Shown: one piece after another, positions 46,774 to 58,237 of the stretch
Layout: every line of letters starts with the position of its first letter
Numbering within the stretch: position 1 is the stretch's first letter
DNA from: Erythrobacter sp.
GTDB lineage: Bacteria > Pseudomonadota > Alphaproteobacteria > Sphingomonadales > Sphingomonadaceae
Assembly: GCA_002695185.1 (NCBI GenBank)
Contig: NZOF01000056.1
Span: 1 to 58,538, forward strand
Length of the DNA: 58,538 nt
Reading direction: 5' to 3'
Notes under the pieces: model-generated
What the model was told of the DNA's origin: nothing
Seen by the model: the letters and a program-made list of their open reading frames with translations, nothing else
Databases searched by the model: none
Translations under genes and position numbers: made by a program

Positions 46774-47766
46774 CTAACGACGGTCGAATTTTTGCTGGAT
46801 GGCGGCGGGGTCGGTGATCCCGTCCGCCAGAAGCAATTGCAGAAGCACGCGCGCTTTCTGGGGGTTCAGGGCGCGCGCTGCGATAAATCCGTTGTCCTGA
46901 TCTTCCGGCTCACGGTCGACAAGACCTTCGTCGGTCCGGCTAGCCCGGACTACGGGCAGGCCATTGCGAGCTAGGGCAAGCAGAGCCTGGCGAACCGGGC
47001 CTGGCATATTGCCCTCTCCCAGTCCGCCAACGACGATGCCCTTGGTCGCTTCACCGATTTGGCGCCTCACGACCGATTCATCGAGTCCGGCATAGGCGTA
47101 GACAATCACGACTTCGGGAAGGTGGTCGCGCCACGCGAATGCCGGCCCCCTGCCCTGCCGCCATGGCGCACCGAACCATTCCAGACTGGCAGGAGTGACG
47201 AGACCGATCGATTCGCGCGGGAAACCACGGAAGGCTTCCGTGCCGCGTGTGCGAACCTTGCGCACATCGCGCGCGGCAAACACGCGGTCCCCCATGACTA
47301 CTAGGACACCGCGCCCTGCGGCATCCGGATCGCTTGCCACCCGTACGGCATTGGCGAAGTTGCGCAGGCCGTCATACCCCACCGCATCGGCAGGCCGCAT
47401 CGCGCCCACTACGACTACCGGCTTGTCCGCCGGTAAGGTCAGGTCGAGCAGGAAGGCGGTTTCTTCCAGCGTATCGGTGCCATGAGTGACGATGATGCCG
47501 CGGCAATTGTCGTCAGCCATCGATTCCATGATCGCCGCATGGAGCGGATTCCACACTGCAGGCCCCATGTCGGCCGAATCGATATTGGCGATCTGACGGC
47601 CTGAAAGGTCGGCGCCCAGCCCCAGACCACCGACTTTTTCGAGATAATCTTCGATCCCGATTTCACCCGCGCGATAGTCTTTCGCTATCGCAGAACCGGC
47701 GATTCCCGCGATTGTGCCGCCGGTAGCAAGGACGGTAAGGCTGGTAGAATTCGTGCTTGTCATCAT
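46774..47766 (-). CDS. L-asparaginase (type II-like)
   Basis: About 330 residues. Hydrolyses asparagine to aspartate and ammonia. Catalytic Thr motifs: LATGGTIAG near the N-terminus and VTHGTDTLEETA near residue 93; VVVGAMRPADAVGYDG is also conserved. No signal peptide is evident, so cytoplasmic location is likely. ATG 47766 or 47763 is chosen; an in-frame GTG at 47775 is possible. Confidence 0.93.
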   Translation of the reverse strand: MMTSTNSTSLTVLATGGTIAGIAGSAIAKDYRAGEIGIEDYLEKVGGLGLGADLSGRQIANIDSADMGPAVWNPLHAAIMESMADDNCRGIIVTHGTDTLEETAFLLDLTLPADKPVVVVGAMRPADAVGYDGLRNFANAVRVASDPDAAGRGVLVVMGDRVFAARDVRKVRTRGTEAFRGFPRESIGLVTPASLEWFGAPWRQGRGPAFAWRDHLPEVVIVYAYAGLDESVVRRQIGEATKGIVVGGLGEGNMPGPVRQALLALARNGLPVVRASRTDEGLVDREPEDQDNGFIAARALNPQKARVLLQLLLADGITDPAAIQQKFDRR

Positions 47767-47784
47767 AAAGCGCACTAGCGGGAA

Positions 47785-47812
47785 TTGATTTATGCGTCAC
47801 GCACGCTATGTG
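47785..47812 (+). promoter_or_regulatory. Putative promoter of tRNA-Val
   Basis: TTGATT, 16-nt spacer, TATGTG, ending 22 nt before the mature tRNA 5' end. Confidence 0.45.
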
Positions 47813-47834
47813 GCGCTTCACCCGATGCTGGTCG

Positions 47835-47910
47835 GGGCGATTAGCTCAGTTGGTAGAGCATCTCGTTTACACCGAGAGGGTCGGCGGTTCGAGCCCGTCA
47901 TCGCCCACCA
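47835..47910 (+). tRNA. tRNA-Val (anticodon TAC)
   Basis: Cloverleaf of 76 nt with encoded CCA. Acceptor GGGCGAT pairs with ATCGCCC; D arm GCTC/GAGC; anticodon stem TCTCG/CGAGA with loop TTTACAC, so the anticodon is TAC (valine, GTA codons); variable loop GGGTC; T arm GGCGG/CCGTC with one G-T wobble and loop TTCGAGC. Discriminator A then CCA. Confidence 0.97.
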
Positions 47911-47928
47911 GTTCAACGCTTCGGGTCT

Positions 47929-48072
47929 TCATTTCAGCCACAGCCTGAGCCCGTAGGCCACCGCGCCGAGAACGGCGACGCTGGCAATCCAGATCAGCAC
48001 CATCCATCCCACCCGCCGCCAGAGCGGGGCTTTCTCCGCGTCTTCAGCGCCGGAGAGCGGATCGAACTTCAT
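47929..48072 (-). CDS. DUF2474 small protein of the bd-type oxidase
   Basis: 47 residues: polar start MKFDPLSGAEDAEK, then PLWRRVGWMVLIWIAS and a TM helix ending YGLRLWLK. This is the DUF2474 (CydX-like) accessory peptide found after cydB in CIO-type operons. The ATG overlaps the cydB stop by one base (TGATG). Confidence 0.85.
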   Translation of the reverse strand: MKFDPLSGAEDAEKAPLWRRVGWMVLIWIASVAVLGAVAYGLRLWLK

Positions 48073-49079
48073 CAGTGATAACCTTCCGTACCCACCTTGC
48101 CACGGAAGACCCAATAGGCCCAGGCGGTGTAGGCAAGGATAAGCGGCATCGTAATTGCCACGCCGATCAGCATGAATATCTGGCTTTTCTCCGGTGCGGC
48201 AGCGTCCCAGATCGTTACGCCCGGTGGGATCACATTCGGCCAGATGGTCAGGCCAAGACCGGCCATGCCAAGGAAGAACAGCGCGATGGAAAGCCAGAAC
48301 GGCTTGCTGTGCCGCTCCTTGCGGAGCGCCCCCAGCAGCGAAAGCGCAATCACAGCGGTCACGATCGGCACCCATGCGGTGATATAAATCTCGGGTGCGG
48401 TCAGCCAGCGGTCGGAGTATTCTGGATTGAGAACAAGGTTGTAGGCACTGACGGCCCCCATCAGGGCGAGTGTCGCCAGGAACGCTTTCTTTGCGAGTCC
48501 ACGAGCATGGTGCTGCGCGTCGCCTTCAAGCTTCCAGATCAGCCAGGTTGCACCCAGCAGGGCATAGCCCGCCACGGTACCCACGCCGGTCAGCAGCGTA
48601 TAGGGCGTCAGCCAGTCCCACCAGCTGCCCGCATAGGCGCGGTCCTGCACCTCGATCCCCTGCAGCATCGCGCCAAGGATCATGCCCTGCGACATCGCGG
48701 CAAGGAAGCTGCCTGCGGTGAAGCTGATATCCCAGAATTTCTCATGCGCTTTGTCGCGCCAGCGGAATTCGAAGGCCACACCTCGAAAGACCAGCCCCAG
48801 CAGCATGGCGATGATGAGCGGATAGGTCGCGGGCAGGATCACCGCATAAGCTAGTGGAAAGGCCGCAAACAGACCCCCACCGCCAAGCACCAGCCAGGTT
48901 TCGTTGCCATCCCAGACGGGAGCGATGGAGTTCATCGCCTGATCCCGCTCCTGCCCCGGTTTGAAGGTCGGGAAGAGAATGCCGATTCCGAGATCGAAGC
49001 CGTCCATCACCACATAGGCGAAGACGGCGAAGGCGATGATGAAGGCCCAGATGACCGTGAGGTCGAAATCAATTCCCAT
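48072..49079 (-). CDS. cydB: Cytochrome bd-type ubiquinol oxidase subunit II
   Basis: 335 residues, eight to nine TM segments. The family start FAYVVMDGFDLGIGILFP is clear, with WDGNETWLVLGGGGLFAAFP and the RDKAHEKFWDISFTAGSFLA region. The start overlaps cydA by 11 nt. Partner of CydA, supports quinol oxidation at low oxygen. Confidence 0.95.
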   Translation of the reverse strand: MGIDFDLTVIWAFIIAFAVFAYVVMDGFDLGIGILFPTFKPGQERDQAMNSIAPVWDGNETWLVLGGGGLFAAFPLAYAVILPATYPLIIAMLLGLVFRGVAFEFRWRDKAHEKFWDISFTAGSFLAAMSQGMILGAMLQGIEVQDRAYAGSWWDWLTPYTLLTGVGTVAGYALLGATWLIWKLEGDAQHHARGLAKKAFLATLALMGAVSAYNLVLNPEYSDRWLTAPEIYITAWVPIVTAVIALSLLGALRKERHSKPFWLSIALFFLGMAGLGLTIWPNVIPPGVTIWDAAAPEKSQIFMLIGVAITMPLILAYTAWAYWVFRGKVGTEGYH

Positions 49080-50526
49080 CGGTCGCCTCCTCCTGGCTAT
49101 CTGGCAGCACGTCCGGGTCAGAACCGGGGTTCTGGGTCGGTCCCGGGGTTATACCTGCAGTACGGACCGGGCCCTTCTCCGTGCGCTTGACGCCCTTCTC
49201 ACCAAGATGCGGCGGATGGCTCATCAGGCGGAGGATGTACCAGGTGCCCACTCCGAACACGGCGAAATAGACCACCACGAAGGCGATTAGCGAAGTTGCC
49301 ACGGCAGGCGCATCGAGCGGGCTGGCGCTGTCTGCCGTGCGCAACACGCCATAAACGGTCCAGGGCTGCCGCCCCACTTCGGTGGTTATCCACCCCGCGA
49401 TTACCGCCACGAAGCCCGATGGCCCCATGATCACGGCGGCGCGGTGCAGCCAGCTCCAGTCGTAAAGCTTTTTCCGAAACCGCGCGAACAGGCTCCACGC
49501 GCCTAGGCCAAGCATCAGGAAACCGATGCCAACCATGATGCGGAAGGCCCAGAATACGGGAAAGACCGGCGGCTGATCTTCATCGGCAATCGTATCGAGC
49601 CCTGCCAGCGGAGCGTCGAGTTCGTGCTTCAGGATAAGGCTGGAAAGCTTGGGAATGCCCACCGCATAATCCAGCCGCTGCTCCTTGTCGTTGGGAATGC
49701 CGAACAGATATAGCGGCGCGCCATCCGGGTGGCTTTCATAATGCCCCTCCATTGCCATGACCTTGGCCGGTTGATGTTCGAGCGTGTTCAGCCCGTGCAT
49801 GTCGCCCGCGAAAATCTGTATCGGCGCGACCAAAGCGGCCATCCACATAGCCATCGAGAACATCTTGCGCGCATGCTGGTTGGTGCGGTCCCTGAGCAGG
49901 TGCCACGCGCCCACCCCGCCCACGACCAAAGCGGTCGTGAGGTAAGCAGCGATCACCGTATGCACCAGCCGGAACGGGAAGCTGGGATTGAAGACGATGT
50001 CGAACCAGCTCGCTTCGGGCAGAAGCTGGCCCGCGTCGCTCACGCTCCAGCCGACCGGCGTCTGCATCCAGCTGTTGACCGACAGGATCCAGAATGCGGA
50101 AATGAAGGTACCCAGCGCCACCATGAACGTGGCGAAGAAGTGCAGGCCCTTGCCCACGCGGTTCATCCCGAACAGCATGACCCCGAGGAATCCGGCCTCG
50201 AGGAAGAAGGCAGTCAGCACCTCATAGGCCATCAACGGTCCAAGGATCGGGCCTGTCTTGTCGGAAAATACCGACCAGTTGGTGCCGAACTGGTAGCTCA
50301 TCACGATACCGGAAACGACGCCCATCGCAAAGGCGATGGCGAAAATCTTCAGCCAGTATTTGAACAGATCCTGGTAAAGTTGCTTGCCGGTTTTCAGCCA
50401 CAGCGCTTCCAGCACTGCGAGATAGCTCGCCAGCCCGATCGAAAACGCCGGGAAGATAAAATGGAAACTCACCGTAAAGGCGAACTGTATGCGAGCTAGC
50501 AGAAGCGCGTCGGCATTTTCGAACAT
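49069..50526 (-). CDS. cydA: Cytochrome bd-type ubiquinol oxidase subunit I (CIO-like)
   Basis: 485 residues. TM segments carry the heme ligands (FTVSFHFIFPAFSIG near the N-terminus, the GRQPWTVYGVLRT loop, and Met in the middle). The Q-loop between TM6 and TM7 is short, as in cyanide-insensitive CIO oxidases rather than E. coli CydA. Gene order cydA-cydB-DUF2474. Upstream at 50574-50587 is an inverted repeat, a possible redox-regulator site. Confidence 0.95.
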   Translation of the reverse strand: MFENADALLLARIQFAFTVSFHFIFPAFSIGLASYLAVLEALWLKTGKQLYQDLFKYWLKIFAIAFAMGVVSGIVMSYQFGTNWSVFSDKTGPILGPLMAYEVLTAFFLEAGFLGVMLFGMNRVGKGLHFFATFMVALGTFISAFWILSVNSWMQTPVGWSVSDAGQLLPEASWFDIVFNPSFPFRLVHTVIAAYLTTALVVGGVGAWHLLRDRTNQHARKMFSMAMWMAALVAPIQIFAGDMHGLNTLEHQPAKVMAMEGHYESHPDGAPLYLFGIPNDKEQRLDYAVGIPKLSSLILKHELDAPLAGLDTIADEDQPPVFPVFWAFRIMVGIGFLMLGLGAWSLFARFRKKLYDWSWLHRAAVIMGPSGFVAVIAGWITTEVGRQPWTVYGVLRTADSASPLDAPAVATSLIAFVVVYFAVFGVGTWYILRLMSHPPHLGEKGVKRTEKGPVRTAGITPGPTQNPGSDPDVLPDSQEEATDGN

Positions 50527-50573
50527 GGCTGGAGCCTATAGCGCGAAATTGTCCAAACCGCGATGAAAGCTGT

Positions 50574-50587
50574 GCATCACATGATGC
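50574..50587. promoter_or_regulatory. Inverted repeat upstream of cydA
   Basis: GCATCA-CA-TGATGC, 48 nt before the cydA start. It looks like a dimeric-regulator site but is not a close FNR or ArcA consensus. Confidence 0.3.
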
Positions 50588-50641
50588 GCGCGGCGCACCA
50601 GCTTATCCTACGCAGTCGGTGAGAAGAGCCGAACAGCCGCC

Positions 50642-51217
50642 CTAACCCGCTAAAGCCTGATCGATAGCCGCGCGGGCTTCCTCGCTTCCCCAATCGAAAT
50701 CCCCCCGCACGCGCCAGACTTCTTGTCCGCTGGCATCGTAGAGAACCGTGGTCGGCAGCACAGTGTCGCCAAGAGCATATCCAAGCCCGGCTTCTGGATC
50801 GAGCCACGGTTCGAGATGCTCGTAGCCACCATCTTTGAAGAAAGCGGCGACCTTGTCTGCGCTGCCCATATCCTGGCTGACCGTGACCACTCGCAATTTG
50901 TCGCCATAGGCGCCCGCCAATTCATCGAGCAGGGGCATTTCCTTGACGCAGGGCGCGCACCATGTGGCCCACAGGTTGAGCAGCACGGGTTGGCCCTGCA
51001 GCGCCCCGAGATTGAGATCCCGGCCATCCGGGTCCTGCACATTCATCACCGGCATCAGCGTGCCTGCAGTGGAAGTGTCGATTTCCCCGGTTGCCGCATT
51101 TGAAGCACCGCTTTCTTGCGCCTGCTCGGGCGCGCTCCTATCGCAGCCCGCAACAGCCAGACCGAGGATACAGACGAACGTGAGCAACAAGCGGGACAAT
51201 AAGAGCTCCAACAGCAT
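50642..51217 (-). CDS. TlpA-like thiol:disulfide lipoprotein
   Basis: 191 residues from ATG 51217. Lipoprotein signal with Cys in [14 protein letters not shown]; a TTG at 51199 with GGAG six bases upstream is an alternative start ([10 protein letters not shown]). Thioredoxin fold with [18 protein letters not shown] (redox CxxC), a typical TlpA/ResA-like reductase in the periplasm. It overlaps the divergent argH at the 5' end. Confidence 0.92.
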   Translation of the reverse strand: MLLELLLSRLLLTFVCILGLAVAGCDRSAPEQAQESGASNAATGEIDTSTAGTLMPVMNVQDPDGRDLNLGALQGQPVLLNLWATWCAPCVKEMPLLDELAGAYGDKLRVVTVSQDMGSADKVAAFFKDGGYEHLEPWLDPEAGLGYALGDTVLPTTVLYDASGQEVWRVRGDFDWGSEEARAAIDQALAG

Positions 51218-52589
51218 GTGGGGCGGAAGGTTCGCCGAAGGGCCTAGCGCGATCATGCGTGAAATCAACGCCTCAATCCCTTTCGACAAGGCGCTGTGGC
51301 GCGAAGATATCGCGGGCAGCCGCGCGCACGTCGCCATGCTGGCGAAGCAGGGCATCGTGAGCGAAACCGATGCCAAGACGATCGACGAAGGGCTGCAGCA
51401 GGTTGCCGCCGAATATGAAGCCGACGGGGTGCCCGAAGACTGGGATCTCGAGGACATCCATATGACGGTGGAATCGCGCCTGACCGAAATTGTCGGCCCG
51501 GCGGCGGGTCGCTTGCACACTGCCCGCAGCCGCAACGATCAGGTGGCAACCGATTTCCGCATGTGGGTCCGCACGGCGATGCAGCGCGCCATTGCCGGGA
51601 TCGACGCGGTTCTCGGCGGACTGGTCCAGCGTGCCGAGGAACATGCCGACAGCATCATGCCCGGCTTCACCCATTTGCAGACCGCGCAGCCGGTCACACT
51701 AGGCCATCACCTGCTCGCCTATTTCGAGATGCTGGTCCGCGATCGCTCGCGCTTCTCCGATGCGCTGGCGCGGATGGACGAATGCCCACTGGGCTCTGCC
51801 GCGCTGGCAGGCACCGGCTTCGATCTCGATCGCGATATGACTGCACAGGCGCTAGGTTTCGCGCGCCCCACGCGCAACAGCCTCGACGCCGTGTCCGACC
51901 GGGATTTCGCGCTCGATTATTTGATGGCGGCCAGCCAGTGCTCGCTTCACCTCAGTAGGCTGGCCGAAGAATTCATCATCTGGGCCAGCCAGCCATTCGG
52001 CTTCGTGAAGCTGCCCGACACGCTTTCTACCGGCAGTTCGATCATGCCGCAGAAACGCAATCCCGATGCCGCCGAACTCGTACGCGGTCACGCGGGCCGT
52101 GTGATTGGCTGCGCCACCAGCCTGATGGTCACCATGAAGGGCCTGCCCCTTGCCTATTCAAAGGACATGCAGGATGACAAGCCGCCCGTGTTCGAAGCCG
52201 CAGGCCTGCTCGATCTCAGCCTTGCCGCCATGGCCGGCATGGTCGCCGACAGCGGCTTCAACACGGACCGGATGCGCAAGGCGGCCGAGGCCGGCCACGC
52301 GACGGCCACCGATCTTGCCGACTGGCTCGTGCGCCAGGCTGACATACCCTTTCGCGAGGCGCATCATATCACCGGCGCAGCCGTAAAGCTGGCCGACGAG
52401 AAGCGTGTCGCGCTGGACGGCCTTTCGATCGAGGACCTGAAGGCCATCGATGACCGGATCGACGAACGGGTTTTCGATGCCCTCTCGGTCGATGCCTCCG
52501 TGGCTGCCCGTGCTTCCTATGGCGGCACGGCACCCATCCGTGTAAGGGAACAGGCGAAAGAAGCCCGCAAGCGGCTGGAGGAATTCTGA
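51180..52589 (+). CDS. argH: Argininosuccinate lyase
   Basis: 469 residues from GTG 51180 ([21 protein letters not shown]); many relatives also have such a lead before MWGGRF. ATG 51216 is the more conservative start. Last step of arginine synthesis. [10 protein letters not shown], the [19 protein letters not shown] stretch and [12 protein letters not shown] are the fumarase-superfamily signatures. It begins a lysine/arginine string with lptM and lysA. The 5' end overlaps the divergent TlpA-like gene. Confidence 0.94.
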   Translation: MSNKRDNKSSNSMWGGRFAEGPSAIMREINASIPFDKALWREDIAGSRAHVAMLAKQGIVSETDAKTIDEGLQQVAAEYEADGVPEDWDLEDIHMTVESRLTEIVGPAAGRLHTARSRNDQVATDFRMWVRTAMQRAIAGIDAVLGGLVQRAEEHADSIMPGFTHLQTAQPVTLGHHLLAYFEMLVRDRSRFSDALARMDECPLGSAALAGTGFDLDRDMTAQALGFARPTRNSLDAVSDRDFALDYLMAASQCSLHLSRLAEEFIIWASQPFGFVKLPDTLSTGSSIMPQKRNPDAAELVRGHAGRVIGCATSLMVTMKGLPLAYSKDMQDDKPPVFEAAGLLDLSLAAMAGMVADSGFNTDRMRKAAEAGHATATDLADWLVRQADIPFREAHHITGAAVKLADEKRVALDGLSIEDLKAIDDRIDERVFDALSVDASVAARASYGGTAPIRVREQAKEARKRLEEF

Positions 52590-52594
52590 TCTCT

Positions 52595-52831
52595 ATGCGT
52601 ACTATCGCCATTCTCGGCCTGGTCACCCTGCTTGCGGCCTGCGGACAGAAAACGGATCTCAAGCCGCTGGCGGGTGAGACCTTGCCGCCCACGCCCTATG
52701 GCGCGGAAGTGCAGCCGGATTCGCAGGATCTGCTTGCGCTCGACCCGCAGGCGGCGCCGGACCGTTCGGTTGAATTGCGGACGCGTTCGGAAGAACGGGA
52801 AGACGATCCTTTCGACCTGCCGCCCGAATGA
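52595..52831 (+). CDS. lptM: Small lipoprotein, LptM-like
   Basis: 78 residues. Lipoprotein signal MRTIAILGLVTLLAACGQKT with lipobox LAAC. The following GQKTDLKPL and the argH-lysA location match the small lipoprotein that helps mature the LPS translocon. The C-terminal tail is acidic. Five nt after argH. Confidence 0.85.
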   Translation: MRTIAILGLVTLLAACGQKTDLKPLAGETLPPTPYGAEVQPDSQDLLALDPQAAPDRSVELRTRSEEREDDPFDLPPE

Positions 52832-52893
52832 ATTGCACCCTGACAAGCACACATTGTTAGACACACCGCTCGGGATTGGGCAGAGGCGCCGCC

Positions 52894-54156
52894 ATGGACC
52901 ATTTCCAGCTTCGTGACGGCGCACTTTACGCCGAGAATGTCCCGCTTTCCGCGATTGCCGAAGATGTCGGCACGCCGGTCTATGTCTATTCGCGCGCCAC
53001 GCTGGTGCGCCATGCGCGCGTCTTTCGCGATGCTTTGGCGGAGCTGAAAAACCCGCATATCGCCTTTGCGGTAAAGGCCAACCCCAACCTCTCCGTTCTG
53101 CGCGTGCTCGCCACTGAAGGCTATGGTGCCGACGTGGTTTCGGGCGGGGAACTGCGCCGCGCTCTGGCTGCCGGGATGAAGGCGGAAGACATCGTGTTCT
53201 CCGGCGTCGGGAAAACCCACGCCGAACTGCAGGAAGGCCTCGAAGCGGGCATCGGCCAGTTCAATGTGGAGAGTGAGGAAGAAGGTTACGAACTGGCTGC
53301 CATCGCCCGGCGGCTGGGGATGAAGGCCGCCTGTGCCTTGCGGGTGAACCCCGATGTCGATGCGCGCACGCATGAGAAAATCTCAACCGGCAAGCGTGAG
53401 AACAAGTTCGGCGTCCCGCTCGACCGGGCGGTGGAAATCTACACTGCGCTGTCGAAGGAAGACGGTCTCGATATGCGCGGCATCGCCGTTCACATCGGCA
53501 GCCAGCTTGCCGATCTGGAACCGCTGGAAACAGCCTTCGGGAAAGTCGGCGCGCTTATCGCGGAACTCCGCGATGGCGGCTGCAAGGTCAGCCATGCCGA
53601 TCTGGGTGGAGGCTTGGGCGTTCCTTACAAGGCTGGCGAGGAGCTACCCGCGCCCGCTGAATACGGCGCGATGGTTGCGCGCGTTACCCGCGATTGGGAC
53701 GTGCAGCTGATGTTCGAACCAGGCCGGGTGATCGCGGGCAATGCGGGTGTCTTGCTGACGCGTGTCATCCGGGTGAAGCGCGGGATCGAGCGGCCGTTCG
53801 TCGTGGTCGATGCCGCGATGAACGATCTGGCCCGCCCTGCTATGTACGGCGCCTGGCACGATTTCGAAGCGGTCCAGCCCAGCGGCGCAACGACCGTGGC
53901 GCACATCGTGGGGCCGATCTGCGAAACCGGCGATACTTTCGCGATGGACCGCGAATGCGATGAACTGGTTGCGGGCGATCTCGCCGTATTCCGCACCGCG
54001 GGGGCCTATGGCGCAACCATGGCATCGAGCTACAATTCACGCGGTTTCGTGGCCGAAGTGCTGGTGGACGATGATCGCTTTGCTGTGGTGGCAGAGCGGA
54101 TCGGGGCGGATTCGATCATGGACGCCGAACGCGTGCCCGACTGGCTCGAAGGCTGA
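52894..54156 (+). CDS. lysA: Diaminopimelate decarboxylase
   Basis: 420 residues. Makes L-lysine from meso-DAP. PLP-binding Lys in IAFAVKANPNLSVLRVL, VSGGELRRAL, HIGSQL, ADLGGGLGVPY, EPGRVIAGNAG and the late GAYGATMASSYN signature. ATG 52894 has AGAGG at seven bases; upstream residues are dropped. Stop overlaps the following gene (TGATG). Confidence 0.96.
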   Translation: MDHFQLRDGALYAENVPLSAIAEDVGTPVYVYSRATLVRHARVFRDALAELKNPHIAFAVKANPNLSVLRVLATEGYGADVVSGGELRRALAAGMKAEDIVFSGVGKTHAELQEGLEAGIGQFNVESEEEGYELAAIARRLGMKAACALRVNPDVDARTHEKISTGKRENKFGVPLDRAVEIYTALSKEDGLDMRGIAVHIGSQLADLEPLETAFGKVGALIAELRDGGCKVSHADLGGGLGVPYKAGEELPAPAEYGAMVARVTRDWDVQLMFEPGRVIAGNAGVLLTRVIRVKRGIERPFVVVDAAMNDLARPAMYGAWHDFEAVQPSGATTVAHIVGPICETGDTFAMDRECDELVAGDLAVFRTAGAYGATMASSYNSRGFVAEVLVDDDRFAVVAERIGADSIMDAERVPDWLEG

Positions 54157-54922
54157 TGCACTCGCTCCCCCTCTTCCACCGGATCGGGGGCGAGCGTGTC
54201 GTCGTGGTCGGCCACGGCGAAATGGCCGATGCGAAAGCGCGGCTTGTCGTGCGGGCGGGAGGCCTTCCTTGCCCGGAAACCGAGGCTCATTACGCGCGGC
54301 TCGCCTTCGTGGCGCTGGACGACCCGAAGGCGGCGGCTGCCGCGCATTTGCGGCTGAAGCGCGCCGGGCTGCTGGTGAATGTCGCCGACCAACCCGAGCT
54401 GTGCGATTTTACCCTGCCCAGCGTGCTCGACCGTGATCCCGTGCTGGTTGCCGTGAGCACGGGCGGTGCCTCGGCGGGCCTCGCCAAGCATTTGCGCCTG
54501 CGGCTCGAGACCCTTCTTCCACAATCGCTAGGCAAGCTTGCCCGGGCGCTTTCCGATGCGCGCGACGCAATGCGCCGCAAATTCCCGGACGGCGTCACGC
54601 GGCGGCGGGCGCTGGACGATGCGCTGGTAGCGGAAGGCCCACTCGACCCGCTGGAGACGCACGGTGACGGGGCGGTCGACGAATGGCTCAATGAGTCGCC
54701 GAACCCTAACGCGTCGGAATGCCATGACTTTGTTCTAGGCAGCGACGATCCCGACGATCTGACCCTGCGTCAGGCCCGGTTGCTGGGCAAGGCCGATGCG
54801 GTGCTGCACGATGCCGCCATATCCGAAGCGATCCTCGTCCGGGCGCGCGCCGATGCCCAGCGCATTGCGCTTCCGGCCAAGCCGCCGCGCGAAGGGCTTT
54901 CCGTGATCCTGCGCAAGAACGC

Positions 54923-54926
<4 letters not shown>
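54156..54926 (+). CDS. Siroheme synthase N-domain with truncated methyltransferase domain
   Basis: 256 residues. NAD-dependent precorrin-2 dehydrogenase/sirohydrochlorin ferrochelatase (CysG-A, Met8) with VVVVGHGEMADAK, NVADQPELCDFTLP and STGGASAGLAKHLRLRLE. Residues about 192-240 (FVLGSDDPDDLTLRQARLLG, KADAVLHD, ARADAQRI) are the start of a uroporphyrinogen-III methyltransferase domain that then stops. So it is a shortened CysG without C-terminal methyltransferase activity. Start overlaps lysA. The full methyltransferase is probably elsewhere. Confidence 0.87.
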
Positions 54927-57110
<2,184 letters not shown>

Positions 57111-57115
57111 CGCCC

Positions 57116-58237
57116 ATGGGCATCGCCAGCCTATCCGATCTCGCGCAGGCGAAGCGCATCGTCATCAAGGTCGGTTCGGCCCTGCTGATCGAACGCGGGC
57201 AGGCTCGGGCCGAATGGCTGGCCACTCTGGTTGAAGAGATTGCCGGGCTGGCGAAGAACGGCACGCAGGTCATCGTGGTATCATCGGGCGCGATTGCGCT
57301 GGGTGCGGCAAAGCTGGCCCTGCCCAAGGGCGGGCGCGCCAGCCTTGCCGATGCGCAGGCGGCCGCATCCGTGGGCCAGGTCGAACTGGCGCGGCTATGG
57401 TCCGAAAGGCTGGCCGATCACGGGCTGACGGCGGCGCAGATGCTGGTCACGCTCGACGATCTGGAAGATCGCCGCCGCTATCTCAACGCCTCCGCCACGC
57501 TCGAACGGCTGATCGAAGCCGGGGCGATCCCCGTCATCAACGAGAACGACAGCGTGGCGACCGAGGAAATCCGCTTCGGTGACAATGACCGCCTGTCCGC
57601 CCGCGTGGCACAGGCGGCGCAGGCGCAGGCGGTGCTGCTCTTGTCCGATGTCGACGGGCTGTACGATCGCGACCCCGCCGATCCCGAAGCCAGCTTCATC
57701 CCCACGGTCGAAGGTGTGACCCCCGAAGTCATCGCCATGGCCACCGGCGATTCCGGATCGGGCATGGGTTCTGGCGGGATGCTGGCAAAGCTCCAGGCCG
57801 CCCGCATTGCTGAGCGGGCCGGGATTGCGCTCGCAATCATCAATGGCACGCACAATGCTCCGATAAACAAGGCGCTATCCGCCGGTCGCGGCACGATCTT
57901 CCTGCCGCAGGGCGATGAGAGCGCGCGCAAGGCATGGCTTTCGGGCCGCCTTGCCCCCGCAGGCGTGCTGACGGTCGATGCCGGTTGTACCGAGGCCTTG
58001 GCGAAAGGCGCCAGCCTGCTGGCCGCAGGGCTAACCGAGGTCGAAGGCGATTTCCGGCGCGGCGATCTGGTGGCGATCTTCGGGGCCAAGGGCGAACGTC
58101 TAGGCCAGGGTCTGGTCGAATATACCGCCGCCGAATGTCACGCCATTCTGGGCCTGCGCGAGGAAGAACAGGCGGCAAAGCTTGGCTATTCACCGCGCGC
58201 GGCCGTGGTCCACCGCGATCACATGGTGAAGGCATGA
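57116..58237 (+). CDS. proB: Glutamate 5-kinase
   Basis: 373 residues. First step of proline synthesis. Amino-acid kinase domain (RIVIKVGSALLIERG, VIVVSSGAIALGA, PVINENDSVATEEIRFGDND, DVDGLYDRDP, GSGMGSGGMLAKLQAA) followed by a C-terminal PUA domain (TEVEGDFRRGDLVAIFGAKG). The stop overlaps the next gene (ATGA). Confidence 0.96.
   Translation: MGIASLSDLAQAKRIVIKVGSALLIERGQARAEWLATLVEEIAGLAKNGTQVIVVSSGAIALGAAKLALPKGGRASLADAQAAASVGQVELARLWSERLADHGLTAAQMLVTLDDLEDRRRYLNASATLERLIEAGAIPVINENDSVATEEIRFGDNDRLSARVAQAAQAQAVLLLSDVDGLYDRDPADPEASFIPTVEGVTPEVIAMATGDSGSGMGSGGMLAKLQAARIAERAGIALAIINGTHNAPINKALSAGRGTIFLPQGDESARKAWLSGRLAPAGVLTVDAGCTEALAKGASLLAAGLTEVEGDFRRGDLVAIFGAKGERLGQGLVEYTAAECHAILGLREEEQAAKLGYSPRAAVVHRDHMVKA

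Noticed and set aside
50574..50587. FNR box upstream of cydA
   Set aside because: The arms GCATCA/TGATGC do not match TTGAT-N4-ATCAA; kept only as an unspecified inverted repeat.
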